Shown in pieces: positions 43,202-52,200 of a stretch of 64,000 bases of DNA. The notes below the pieces were generated by a model. That model was not told the origin of the DNA. It saw nothing but the letters and a program-made list of their open reading frames with translations, and did no database searches. Origin of the DNA: SIG440 sp045586925 (GTDB lineage Bacteria > Bacillota > Clostridia > Monoglobales > Monoglobaceae). Both the position numbers and the translations under genes were made by a program. Position 1 is the first letter of the stretch, and every line of letters starts with the position of its first letter. The DNA is taken from positions 22,321-86,320 of the forward strand of contig JAZNBG010000011.1 of the NCBI GenBank assembly GCA_045586925.1. The letters run 5' to 3'.

Positions 43202-44042
43202 TGGATTTTACCCCCTTAAACAAATTACACGCATCATCGTGGTGCTTTCTTTCGGTTTCTTTATACATACTGCTGCGTCTTATAACCTCGTCAAAATCAA
43301 CCTGATGTCCGTCAAAGTCGGGGCCGTCAACGCAGGCAAACTTCATTTCGCCGCCAACGGTAAGACGGCAGCCGCCGCACATTCCAGTACCGTCAATCAT
43401 AATGGGGTTCATACTTACAACCGTCTTTATACCCAATTCTTTGGTAAGCAGACATACAAACTTCATCATAACAAGCGGTCCGATGGCAATAACCAAGTCG
43501 TATTTTTCGCCGCCTTCAACCAGCTTGCGAAGAGCATCGGTCACAAGACCCTTTTCACCGCAGGAACCGTCATCGGACATAAGAACAACCTTATCCGACA
43601 CAGTATTAAACTCGTCCTCAAGAATAACAAGGTCACGATTGCGAAAACCGATTATCGAATGCACCTCTGCTCCGTTTTCTTTAAGTGCTTTTGCGGTTGG
43701 ATATGCAATTGCACAGCCAACACCGCCTCCGATAACTGCAACCTTTTTAAAGCCCTCCACCTCGGAGGCTTTTCCTAAAGGCCCTACAAAGTCGCAGATA
43801 TAATCACCCTTATTCAATTTATTAAGCTTAAATGTTGTGGCACCCACAATCTGAAAGATAATTGTAATTGTACCATCAAGACGGTTATAATCCGCAATAG
43901 TGAGTGGAATCCTTTCTCCCTGTTCATCAACACGAAGGATGATAAACTGTCCGGCTTTTGCTTTTTTAGCCACCATTGGTGCCTCTATTACCATTTTAGT
44001 AACAGTTGGATTTAAAACTGTTTTTTCTTTTATCAAAAACAT
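43194..44042 (-). CDS. nfnA: NfnA-type small subunit (FAD/[2Fe-2S] ferredoxin-NADP reductase-like)
   Basis: 282 aa, PyrK/HydG-like. FAD-binding N-terminal barrel (QFIILRVDEQGERIPLTI), NAD-binding part (KVAVIGGGVGCAIAYPTAKAL) and a C-terminal [2Fe-2S] cysteine cluster (GMCGGCRLTVGGEMKFACVD). It pairs with the overlapping downstream nfnB. ATG at 44042 follows GGAAAGG. Confidence 0.9.
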   Translation of the reverse strand: MFLIKEKTVLNPTVTKMVIEAPMVAKKAKAGQFIILRVDEQGERIPLTIADYNRLDGTITIIFQIVGATTFKLNKLNKGDYICDFVGPLGKASEVEGFKKVAVIGGGVGCAIAYPTAKALKENGAEVHSIIGFRNRDLVILEDEFNTVSDKVVLMSDDGSCGEKGLVTDALRKLVEGGEKYDLVIAIGPLVMMKFVCLLTKELGIKTVVSMNPIMIDGTGMCGGCRLTVGGEMKFACVDGPDFDGHQVDFDEVIRRSSMYKETERKHHDDACNLFKGVKSNG

Positions 44043-44070
44043 TCAGGTCATTCCTTTCCTGTTATTCATA

Positions 44071-46173
44071 TTAAAATTTAAACACTACCTTGCCTTGTTC
44101 AATTGCAAGACGGGCAGAAAATTCCTTCCCGCTTTTCTTTGAAACAAAGCCTGTAATCAACGGAGTTGAGCCAGTATTAAGAAGCTTTTTTATATTGTCA
44201 ATCGAAATCACTTTACCGCAGATTACGTTTCCTGTTGAAAATTTGCAACCATCCTTATAACCCTGACAGCCATAGCCGAATTTAGTACGTGCAACGTCAG
44301 CACCGCACACGGGACATTTACCCACTATATCGCCCACAAAACCGTCAAAGGTTTCGCCCATTTTTTTGTTTTCTTCAAAAACCTTGGTAATTTCGCCTTT
44401 AACAAAATCAATTGCACCGTCAATCGTGACAGTTCCTTTAAAAACGCCCTTTAAAGCCACGCCCATCTGCGAGGTACGGAATTTATCCATAATAATATTC
44501 ATACGCGATAGTGACTCAATTAAATTCTCTCCTGCAGGAAGAATTGTGTAGGTGTCTTTTTTAAGCTGTATATACTGACTTTTTCGGGCATTGTCGATGA
44601 TACCCGTTCGGGTTGCCTCGGTTCCAAGCTCCAGCCCCTCGAACATTGCTCTGTATTCGGCTTCCTCATCATCTTGCTCGGAGGCGTTTGCCTTTTCTTC
44701 CTTAAACGGATTTTTAAGATAATTATTAAGAGTTTCAATTGTGTAATGCTTTGGCGGGCTGGTTTCTTTTTCAACTGGAACAAAATTTATATTAACCTCG
44801 TCACCTTTTTCAAGCGGAGGCAGAATTTTATCCTTCTTTGTGTAGTCATCATACCTTGTCCATCCGGGGGTTACAATCACCGTTCCTTTAAGAGAAAATT
44901 CCTCTAAATCGCCCACCGAAATAGTAATCTCAGTCTTTTCAACAGTACATTCTTCAGCACAGAATACCGCCACAAACCGACGCATAATTGTGCTGTAAAC
45001 CTTCATCTCATTTTCAGAAAGTTTGCTTTTGTCAGGAATTTTATATGTAGGTGTCAGTGCTGAGTGTGATTCAATTTTTGAATCGTCAAATATGGTTTTG
45101 CTGAACTTAAATTCAACAGGATAACCAAGCTTTTTAACCGATTCAAGAATTGTTTTTATCTTACCTTGCTCGGCTGTTGCAAGATACTCTGAATTTGTTC
45201 TTGGGTATGTAACATAGCCTTTTTCGTACAGACCCTGAACTATCTCAAGGCTTTCAGCCATAGACATTTTATATTTTTTACCTAAAACATTCTGCAGCTT
45301 GGTAAGTGAGTACAGCTTACCCGGTGAAAGCTTGTCCTTCTTCTTTTTCTTTGCCGTGACAATAGCCGGTTCTGCGTTATATTTATCGCAAAGTGCCTTT
45401 GCCTTTTCAAGCTGTTCTTTTGTGAATTTTGTCTTGCTGGTAAGCTCGATTTCGGCACCATCAGTTTCAGCCTTGCTGGATATTGCATAATAAATATCCG
45501 GAACAAAATTACGTATCGCCATATCACGGTCATAAATTGCCTTGACAATGGGAACAATCACTCTGCCAACACGCAGCAGCGTCCCTGACCTGAGCGTTGC
45601 ATATCGGGTAAGGTTTACTCCGTACAGCCAATCCATATAAGTCCTTGCATAGCCTTCGTTGGCAAGGTTGTCATATTCGCTTTCGTCTTTAAGTGCGTTC
45701 ATTGCCTCACGAACAGTCTGTGGAGTCTGGTCAGGAAGCCATATTCTTTTAAGGCTTTTCTGCCCCTCAAGCGCCTTTTCGATGCAGGTTCTTACAATAA
45801 TCTCACCTTCGCGGTCAGCATCGCCTGCGTTAATAATGGTATCAACATCCTCTCGGTTGCACAATGCCTTGATTATGCCAAACTGCTTTTCAACACCGGA
45901 ATCAACCTTTTTGGTTGAATCTTTTTTAAGTTCAAAAACAAACTTGTTCGGGAAACACGGAAGATTATCCATTGACCAATACTTATTTGCGGAATTTGCG
46001 GCATCATAAGCCTCCACATCTGCCAGGGAAAACAAGTGTCCGAATGCCCAGGTAATGATGTAGCCCTCACCCTCGAAATATCCATCATAGCGATTAAGCT
46101 TGCCGATACCTGCCATAATATTTCTGGCAAGGCTCGGTTTTTCTGCAATTATAAGTACTATGTCAAAAACCAC
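44071..46173 (-). CDS. topB: DNA topoisomerase III (type IA), TopB
   Basis: 700 aa. TOPRIM at the start (LIIAEKPSLARNI ... INAGDADREGEIIVR), catalytic Tyr in YVTYPRTNSEYL, and one C-terminal zinc-finger-like segment (CPVCGADVARTKFGYGCQGY). It relaxes or decatenates single-strand-linked DNA. The start is unclear: GTG at 46173 sits on the AAAGGTGG ribosome site itself, while the ATA at 46161 lies eight bases after it and would give MVLIIAEKPS, the usual family start. Confidence 0.93.
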   Translation of the reverse strand: MVFDIVLIIAEKPSLARNIMAGIGKLNRYDGYFEGEGYIITWAFGHLFSLADVEAYDAANSANKYWSMDNLPCFPNKFVFELKKDSTKKVDSGVEKQFGIIKALCNREDVDTIINAGDADREGEIIVRTCIEKALEGQKSLKRIWLPDQTPQTVREAMNALKDESEYDNLANEGYARTYMDWLYGVNLTRYATLRSGTLLRVGRVIVPIVKAIYDRDMAIRNFVPDIYYAISSKAETDGAEIELTSKTKFTKEQLEKAKALCDKYNAEPAIVTAKKKKKDKLSPGKLYSLTKLQNVLGKKYKMSMAESLEIVQGLYEKGYVTYPRTNSEYLATAEQGKIKTILESVKKLGYPVEFKFSKTIFDDSKIESHSALTPTYKIPDKSKLSENEMKVYSTIMRRFVAVFCAEECTVEKTEITISVGDLEEFSLKGTVIVTPGWTRYDDYTKKDKILPPLEKGDEVNINFVPVEKETSPPKHYTIETLNNYLKNPFKEEKANASEQDDEEAEYRAMFEGLELGTEATRTGIIDNARKSQYIQLKKDTYTILPAGENLIESLSRMNIIMDKFRTSQMGVALKGVFKGTVTIDGAIDFVKGEITKVFEENKKMGETFDGFVGDIVGKCPVCGADVARTKFGYGCQGYKDGCKFSTGNVICGKVISIDNIKKLLNTGSTPLITGFVSKKSGKEFSARLAIEQGKVVFKF

Positions 46174-46186
46174 CTTTAAATGACAT

Positions 46187-46214
46187 TATCGGGCAACAGG
46201 TTGTTTGCCCGATA
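46187..46214. other. Inter-gene hairpin ahead of topB
   Basis: TATCGGGCAA paired with TTTGCCCGATA. There is no T run on the minus strand, so it is more likely a processing or stability element than a terminator. Confidence 0.45.
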
Positions 46215-46233
46215 GTTCATATTATATGAAAAA

Positions 46234-46548
46234 TTAATCCTCAAAATCAAAGAGGTCTGCATTTCTTTCCTTAAAAAGTTCATATGCCTTATCAAGAATT
46301 TCTAAATCTTCTTCAGGAACAAGAACACTTTCGCCATCCTGAACGCCGTCAATTTTAAGAATGATAACCTCGTCAACCTCGTCATCCTCTTCCTCTTTGT
46401 AGGGAATACAGATAACATAGTCATCACCGTTTACCTGAACTGTGTCAAGATGTTCAAAGGTTTGCTTGTTGCCCTCGTCATCAAACAAATCTACAAGAAA
46501 ATTATCTTCGTTTTCAACATTTTCGATATTATCAAATTTTTCTGCCAT
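46234..46548 (-). CDS. DUF1292 family protein
   Basis: 104 aa, very acidic (EENEDNF, EEEDDEVDEVIIL). It matches the DUF1292 (YrzB-like) pattern: FLVDLFDDEGNKQTFEHLDT then YVICIPY. Function unknown. In many Firmicutes this family is encoded next to ruvX, as here (24 bp after it). Confidence 0.85.
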   Translation of the reverse strand: MAEKFDNIENVENEDNFLVDLFDDEGNKQTFEHLDTVQVNGDDYVICIPYKEEEDDEVDEVIILKIDGVQDGESVLVPEEDLEILDKAYELFKERNADLFDFED

Positions 46549-46572
46549 TTTTAAAATCTCCTTTTCTTTAAA

Positions 46573-46986
46573 TCACAGCTTTATACTGTCAAGATAGCCC
46601 TGAAGAATAAAGGCCGCCGCAATTTTATCAACCGAGTCCTTGCGTTTTTTGCCACGAACATTTGTTTCGTTCATAAGATTATGAGCCGAAACAGTTGTAA
46701 GCCTTTCGTCCCACAAAATAATGGGACAATCAACAAGTTCCTTTAGCAGTTTAACCAATGACTTGGTTTTTTTGCCACGGTCACCTACGGTGCCATTCAT
46801 ATTTTTAGGAAAGCCGAGAACAATTTTTTCAACCCCCAAAGTCTTTACAAGCTCTGCTGTGTGATTTGCAACCTTAACCATATTCCGCTCGTGAAATGTT
46901 TCAAGCGTGTGTGCCGAAAAACCCAAAGCATCCGACACCGCATAACCTGTTCGGCTGTCACCGAAATCCACACCAAGAACCATCAT
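46573..46986 (-). CDS. ruvX: RuvX/YqgF-type Holliday junction resolvase-like nuclease
   Basis: 137 aa; ATG at 46986 or 46983, both near GGAGG. RNase H-like fold with Asp in LGVDFGDSRTGYA, Glu in IVLGFPKNMNG...LWDERLTT and the terminal Asp in DKIAAAFILQGYLD. The family is linked to 16S rRNA 5' maturation. Divergent from the acn promoter region. Confidence 0.93.
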   Translation of the reverse strand: MMVLGVDFGDSRTGYAVSDALGFSAHTLETFHERNMVKVANHTAELVKTLGVEKIVLGFPKNMNGTVGDRGKKTKSLVKLLKELVDCPIILWDERLTTVSAHNLMNETNVRGKKRKDSVDKIAAAFILQGYLDSIKL

Positions 46987-47110
46987 AAAGCCTCCGCTAT
47001 CCTGATTAAATATATTTGATATATTTTATCACAATTAAGCTTTTCATGCAAGTGTTTTTTTGTAATTTATCTGTATTCGAACTAAATAGTTACTTTTTTA
47101 CATAAATAGT

Positions 47111-47210
47111 TTTTCCACAGGTTTCGACAATAAATTACATTGTATTGTGTTAAAATGCCATTTTCCCCTTGACTGCACAATACTTTCGCTGTGGATAACA
47201 TTGTGGATAA
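47111..47210. promoter_or_regulatory. Cluster of three DnaA-box matches
   Basis: TTTTCCACA at 47111-47119 on the + strand. Perfect TTATCCACA boxes read on the minus strand at 47190-47198 and 47202-47210 (12 bp apart). No dnaA or dnaN is nearby, so this is not an obvious oriC. It lies upstream of the acn -35 box, where DnaA could act as a regulator or be titrated. Confidence 0.5.
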
Positions 47211-47246
47211 TGTGAATTGTACTATTATTTTTCATTAAATGAAAAC

Positions 47247-47275
47247 TTGACAAAAAGTGCGTTTTTGTATATAAT
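47247..47275 (+). promoter_or_regulatory. Consensus sigma-A promoter of acn
   Basis: Perfect TTGACA (47247-47252), 17-base spacer, perfect TATAAT (47270-47275). The leader to the start codon is about 205 nt. Confidence 0.9.
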
Positions 47276-47303
47276 ATTTTGGTTAATGAGTTTTTACAGG
47301 AGA

Positions 47304-47327
47304 AATAACGTGAAAAATCACGTTATT
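47304..47327 (+). other. Leader hairpin 1 of acn
   Basis: Perfect AATAACGTG / CACGTTATT stem with an AAAAAT loop; flanking GGAG and CCTCC could extend it. A second palindrome (CACCATATATGGTG, 47366-47379) lies within outer arms TGCACCGCC and GGCGATGTGCA. Confidence 0.65.
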
Positions 47328-47384
47328 AGCCTCCGGCGGATTAAATTGCACCGCCAAAATTTTTACACCATATATGGTGCAAAA

Positions 47385-47475
47385 CGGCGATGTGCATAAT
47401 TTCCATCATACGCCTTATCCGCCCACGATAAGCGCATACAGAGATTTTATATTACTATTTGTGGGCAGAAAGGCT
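47385..47475 (+). promoter_or_regulatory. Shared 5' leader (family beta, copy B) with loop-to-SD complementarity
   Basis: Hairpin CTTATC (47414-47419) / GATAAG (47427-47432) with loop CGCCCAC (47420-47426). GCCCAC in the loop is complementary to GTGGGC at 47461-47466, directly before AGAAAGG (47467-47473). Nearly the same sequence precedes ylqF (26311-26400), including the trailing CTATGGAAATT and AATG. Confidence 0.55.
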
Positions 47476-47487
47476 ATGGAAATTAAA

Positions 47488-49422
47488 ATGGGACTTACAC
47501 TTGCACAAAAGATACTTAAAGACCACCTTGTTTGCGGCGAAATGGTGGCAGGTCAGGAAATCGGAATAAAAATTGACCAGACATTAACTCAGGATGCTAC
47601 GGGAACAATGGCATACCTTGAATTTGAGGCTATGGGCGTACCCAGAGTTAAAACCGAAAAGTCTGTTGCATATATCGACCACAACACCTTGCAGAGTGGC
47701 TTTGAAAACGCTGATGACCACAGATTTATCGGCAGTGTCTGCAAAAAGCACGGCATATATTTCTCACGTCCCGGTAACGGAATTTGCCATCAGGTGCATC
47801 TTGAAAGATTTGGTATCCCCGGCAAAACTTTAATCGGCTCTGACAGCCACACACCAACAGGCGGCGGTATCGGTATGATTGCCATTGGTGCCGGCGGTAT
47901 GGACGTAGCTGTTGCTATGGGCGGCGGTACATATTACATCACCTGCCCTAAAATTGTAAAGGTTAACCTTACAGGAAAGCTGTCACCTTGGGTTGCTGCA
48001 AAGGATGTTATCTTAGAGGTTCTTCGCAGACTCACCGTTAAAGGCGGCGTTGGCAAAATTATTGAATACACAGGCGAGGGCGTAAAGACACTTTCTGTCC
48101 CCGAGCGTGCTACCATTACCAATATGGGTGCCGAGCTTGGTGCTACCACCTCTATCTTCCCGTCTGATGAAACAACAAGAGAATTTCTTAAAGCTCAGGC
48201 AAGAGAAGAAGACTATACACCTCTTTGTGCAGACGAAGATGCAGTTTATGACGAGGTTGTTGAAATTAACCTCAGCGAGCTTGTACCACTTGCTGCCTGC
48301 CCTCATTCGCCCGATAATGTTAAATCTGTTGCAGAAATCGGTGAAATGAAGATTGACCAGGTATGTATTGGCTCCTGCACTAACTCATCCCTTCTTGATA
48401 TGCTGAAGGTTGCACACATTCTTAAAGGTAAAACTGTTCATCCCGATGTATCACTTTCAATCGCACCGGGTTCAAAGCAGGTTCTTAATATGCTTGCTGC
48501 CTGCGGAGCACTGTCTGATATGATTGATGCAGGCGCAAGAATTTTGGAAAGTGCCTGCGGTCCCTGTATCGGTATGGGTCAGTCACCCAATTCAGGCGGT
48601 ATTTCACTGCGTACATTCAACAGAAACTTTGAAGGACGCAGCGGTACAAAGGACGGACAAATTTATCTTGTATCACCCGAACTTGCAGCAGCATCAGCCC
48701 TCACAGGAGTGCTGACAGACCCAAGAACTCTTGGAGATATGCCAAAATTTGAACTTCCCGAGGTATTTACAATCAACGACAATATGGTTGTTCCGCCAGT
48801 TGCGGCTGAGAATATGGATAGTGTAGAAGTACTTCGTGGGCCAAACATCAAGCCCTTCCCTGTATCCGAAGCAATGGCTGATGAAATCACCGCAAAGTGC
48901 AGCTTAAAGGTTGGCGATAACATCACAACAGACCACATTATGCCTGCAGGTGCAAAGATTTTGCCTCTCAGGTCAAACATTCCAAAGATTTCGGAATACT
49001 GCTTTGCGGTATGCGACGAAAAATTCCACGACAGAGCACTTGAAATGGGCAAGAGTATTATCATAGGTGGCTCGAACTACGGTCAGGGTTCATCAAGAGA
49101 ACACGCGGCACTTGCTCCACTCTATCTTGGAGTTAAGGCAGTAATTGTTAAATCCTTTGCACGAATTCATATGGCAAACCTTATAAATGCGGGTATTATT
49201 CCTCTTACATTCGTAAATGAGGCAGACTATGACAAAATTGACCAGACCGACGAACTTAAAATGACAGACCTCCATGAAAGCATCATCAATGCCGATGAGC
49301 TTACCATAACAAACGTGACAAAAGGCTTTGACTTTAATGTTAAGCTTGACCTGTCAATGCGTCAGCGTGAAATGCTGAAGGCCGGCGGTCTGCTGAATTA
49401 TACCAGAGAGAACAGCAAATAA
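47488..49422 (+). CDS. acn: Aconitate hydratase
   Basis: 644 aa from ATG at 47488 (MGLTLAQKILKDHLV, a normal family start); an in-frame ATG at 47476 is possible. [4Fe-4S] ligands lie in CIGSCTNSS and CGPCIGMG. The HTPTGGGIG and DHIMPAGAK segments and the C-terminal swivel domain (GSNYGQGSSREHAAL) are present. It interconverts citrate and isocitrate. icd follows 22 bp later. No citrate synthase is in view. Confidence 0.96.
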   Translation: MGLTLAQKILKDHLVCGEMVAGQEIGIKIDQTLTQDATGTMAYLEFEAMGVPRVKTEKSVAYIDHNTLQSGFENADDHRFIGSVCKKHGIYFSRPGNGICHQVHLERFGIPGKTLIGSDSHTPTGGGIGMIAIGAGGMDVAVAMGGGTYYITCPKIVKVNLTGKLSPWVAAKDVILEVLRRLTVKGGVGKIIEYTGEGVKTLSVPERATITNMGAELGATTSIFPSDETTREFLKAQAREEDYTPLCADEDAVYDEVVEINLSELVPLAACPHSPDNVKSVAEIGEMKIDQVCIGSCTNSSLLDMLKVAHILKGKTVHPDVSLSIAPGSKQVLNMLAACGALSDMIDAGARILESACGPCIGMGQSPNSGGISLRTFNRNFEGRSGTKDGQIYLVSPELAAASALTGVLTDPRTLGDMPKFELPEVFTINDNMVVPPVAAENMDSVEVLRGPNIKPFPVSEAMADEITAKCSLKVGDNITTDHIMPAGAKILPLRSNIPKISEYCFAVCDEKFHDRALEMGKSIIIGGSNYGQGSSREHAALAPLYLGVKAVIVKSFARIHMANLINAGIIPLTFVNEADYDKIDQTDELKMTDLHESIINADELTITNVTKGFDFNVKLDLSMRQREMLKAGGLLNYTRENSK

Positions 49423-49443
49423 ACCAACGAAAGGAACATTATA

Positions 49444-50655
49444 ATGGATAAAATCAAAATGACAACTCCCCTTGTCGAGATGGACGGGGACGAAATGACC
49501 CGAATTATATGGAAGATGATTAAGGACATCCTTATCCTTCCTTACGTTGACCTTAAATCAGAATACTATGATTTGGGTCTTGAATACAGAAATGAAACTG
49601 ACGATAAAGTTACATTCGACTCGGCTTATGCAACAAAAAAATATGGTGTAGCCGTTAAATGTGCAACCATTACACCTAATGCAGAACGCGTTAAGGAATA
49701 TAACCTTAAGGAAATGTGGAAGTCACCCAACGGCACAATCCGTGCAATCTTAGACGGAACAGTTTTTCGTGCTCCAATCATTGTTAAGGGTATCACTCCC
49801 TACATTCCTACCTGGACAAAGCCAATCACCATTGCCCGTCACGCATACGGTGATGTATACAAAAACACCGAGATGCAGGTTCCTGCAGGCTCAAAGTGTG
49901 AAATCGTTTGTACTGACAAAGACGGCAAGGAAATCAGACAGACCATTCACGAATTTACAGACAGCAATGGTATAATTCAGGGTCTTCACAACATTGACAA
50001 GTCAATTGCAAGCTTTGCCCGTTGTTGCTTTAACTATGCCCTTGATACAAAGCAGGATATCTGGTTTGCAACAAAGGACACCATTTCAAAAAAATACGAC
50101 CACAGATTCAAGGACATCTTCAGCGAAATCTTTGAAGCAGAATATAAAGAGAAATTCGATGCAGCAGGCATTGAATACTTCTATACCCTTATTGACGACG
50201 CTGTTGCCCGTGTTGTACGTTCTGAGGGCGGTTATATCTGGGCATGCAAAAACTACGACGGTGATGTAATGTCGGATATGGTTGCAACAGCATACGGCAG
50301 TCTTGCAATGATGACATCTGTTTTGGTATCACCTGACGGAACATACGAATATGAGGCAGCACATGGCACAGTTCAGCGTCACTACTACAAGCATTTAAAG
50401 GGTGAAGAAACCTCAACAAACAGTGTTGCAACACTGTTTGCCTGGACAGGTGCATTGCGCAAGCGTGGCGAGCTTGACGGACTTTTGGACCTTTGTGCTT
50501 TTGCCGACAAGCTGGAGAAGGCTACAATCAAGACTATTGAAGACGGTACTATGACAGGTGACCTATTTCTCCTTTCAAGTCTTGAAAACAAAAAGAAGGT
50601 TAACACCGAGGATTTCCTTATCGCAGTAAACGAAAACCTCAAAGCAATGCTTTAA
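49444..50655 (+). CDS. icd: NADP-dependent isocitrate dehydrogenase, eukaryotic-like type
   Basis: 403 aa. MTTPLVEMDGDEMTRIIW and the ATITPNAERVKEY, KSPNGTIRAILDG and AAHGTVQRHY segments match the dimeric type II (eukaryotic-like) enzymes, not the E. coli type. It makes 2-oxoglutarate and NADPH, most likely for glutamate synthesis in an incomplete TCA route. Confidence 0.95.
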   Translation: MDKIKMTTPLVEMDGDEMTRIIWKMIKDILILPYVDLKSEYYDLGLEYRNETDDKVTFDSAYATKKYGVAVKCATITPNAERVKEYNLKEMWKSPNGTIRAILDGTVFRAPIIVKGITPYIPTWTKPITIARHAYGDVYKNTEMQVPAGSKCEIVCTDKDGKEIRQTIHEFTDSNGIIQGLHNIDKSIASFARCCFNYALDTKQDIWFATKDTISKKYDHRFKDIFSEIFEAEYKEKFDAAGIEYFYTLIDDAVARVVRSEGGYIWACKNYDGDVMSDMVATAYGSLAMMTSVLVSPDGTYEYEAAHGTVQRHYYKHLKGEETSTNSVATLFAWTGALRKRGELDGLLDLCAFADKLEKATIKTIEDGTMTGDLFLLSSLENKKKVNTEDFLIAVNENLKAML

Positions 50656-50686
50656 TCTTCAAAATAAGCAAACGGAGGAAAATCCA

Positions 50687-51331
50687 ATGGAAAAAAACGT
50701 ATCAGCGTCGGTTATTAACAGGCTTCCCCGATACTATCGGTATCTGGGCGAACTTATCAATTCGGGCGTTGAAAGAATATCTTCAAAGGAATTAAGCAAA
50801 AAAATGGGTATTACTGCATCCCAAATTCGCCAGGATTTAAACTGTTTTGGCGGCTTTGGTCAGCAGGGCTATGGCTATAATGTTGAATATCTTCATGGTG
50901 AAATCGCAGGTATTCTTGGTCTTAACTCAAAATATAAAGCAATTTTGGTTGGTGCCGGCAACATTGGTCACGCATTGACACTCAACACAAATTTTGAAAA
51001 ACGTGGTTTTGAGCTTATCGGTATTTTTGATAACGACCCCGAGAAAATAGGTATGGAAATTCGCAACCTCAAGGTATTGGACTCCGGCACAATGAAAGAC
51101 TTTGTTAAAGAATATAAACCTACTATGGCTATTCTTTCTGTCCCCAAATCGGTTGTCAATCAGGTTACAAAAGAGCTTGTGAATTGCGGAATAAAAGCAT
51201 TCCTCAACTTTTCATATGCCGAGATTACAGCCAATGATGATATCGTGGTTGAAAATATTCATCTTGGCGACAGTCTAATGAGGTTGTGTTATAAAATTTC
51301 CGAGAAAAACTCTGCAGAAAACGAGGATTAA
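50687..51331 (+). CDS. rex: Redox-sensing transcriptional repressor Rex
   Basis: 214 aa. Winged helix first (ISSKELSKKMGITASQIRQD), then a Rossmann NAD(H) domain (KAILVGAGNIGHAL) and the C-terminal swapped helix. Rex senses NADH/NAD+ and represses fermentation and respiration genes. It is in the acn-icd run. No clear TTGTTAA..TTAACAA site was seen at the promoters examined. Confidence 0.96.
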   Translation: MEKNVSASVINRLPRYYRYLGELINSGVERISSKELSKKMGITASQIRQDLNCFGGFGQQGYGYNVEYLHGEIAGILGLNSKYKAILVGAGNIGHALTLNTNFEKRGFELIGIFDNDPEKIGMEIRNLKVLDSGTMKDFVKEYKPTMAILSVPKSVVNQVTKELVNCGIKAFLNFSYAEITANDDIVVENIHLGDSLMRLCYKISEKNSAENED

Positions 51332-51339
51332 TCTTTATT

Positions 51340-52182
51340 ATGATAAGACTTTATAATATAGACCATTTCAGCCTTGACGAAACCTTTCTGTGTGGGCAAT
51401 GCTTTCGTTGGGAAAAAGACAGCGACGGTACATTTTATGGGGTTGTTGCCAACCATGCAGTTAAAATGTATTATTACGACCCAAAGACAATTTATGTCGA
51501 AAGTTCAAACCCAGACTTAGTGTATTGGAGTCATTACCTTAACTTTTCCAATGATTATAATGTCATTGAAGAAAAGCTCTGGCAGGACGAAAAGCTTCGC
51601 CCCTGCATCGAAAAAGGTCGGGGCATACGTATTCTTCGTCAGGATTTGTGGGAAACAATTGTCTCATTTATTATATCAGCAAACAACAATATCCCAAGAA
51701 TAAAGAAAATTATTTCAGCACTTTGCGAAGCATATGGCGAAAAAATAGAATTTGACGGCAAGGTTTTTTATGGATTTCCTACGCCTGAGGTTCTTTCTGT
51801 GCTGACACCCGAAGATTTGGCTCCAATTCGTGCCGGTTTCAGAGATAAATATATAATTGATGCTGCACAAAAAGTAGTTTCAGGCGAGATTAATCTTGAG
51901 GAACTTCCCAAAATGAGCAACAGCGATGCAAAAACCACCCTTATGAAGATTAATGGTGTTGGCAGCAAGGTTGCTGACTGCGTTTTGCTGTTTGCCCTAG
52001 GAAGATACAAAACCTTTCCTCAGGATGTATGGATTAAACGGATTCTTAATAACCTTTACGGCATTGAAGAAAAGGACATTCCTGATTTTGTAGAAAAAGC
52101 CTTTGGCAATTTTGGCGGCATAGCACAGCAATACCTCTACTACTATTATGCTGTAGAGAAAAATGATACTATAACAGCATAA
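51340..52182 (+). CDS. 8-oxoguanine DNA glycosylase (OGG1-like)
   Basis: 280 aa. OGG N-terminal domain (ETFLCGQCFRWEKD), then HhH-GPD: the helix-hairpin-helix is MKINGVGSKVADC with the catalytic Lys, and the catalytic Asp is in FPQDVWIKRIL. It removes oxidised guanine. It follows rex by 8 bp. Confidence 0.93.
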   Translation: MIRLYNIDHFSLDETFLCGQCFRWEKDSDGTFYGVVANHAVKMYYYDPKTIYVESSNPDLVYWSHYLNFSNDYNVIEEKLWQDEKLRPCIEKGRGIRILRQDLWETIVSFIISANNNIPRIKKIISALCEAYGEKIEFDGKVFYGFPTPEVLSVLTPEDLAPIRAGFRDKYIIDAAQKVVSGEINLEELPKMSNSDAKTTLMKINGVGSKVADCVLLFALGRYKTFPQDVWIKRILNNLYGIEEKDIPDFVEKAFGNFGGIAQQYLYYYYAVEKNDTITA

Positions 52183-52200
52183 CCGAAAGGATTGATTTTG

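Noticed and set aside
47111..47210. Chromosome replication origin
   Set aside because: DnaA boxes are present, but dnaA, dnaN and an evident AT-rich unwinding array beside them are not; reported only as a DnaA-box cluster.
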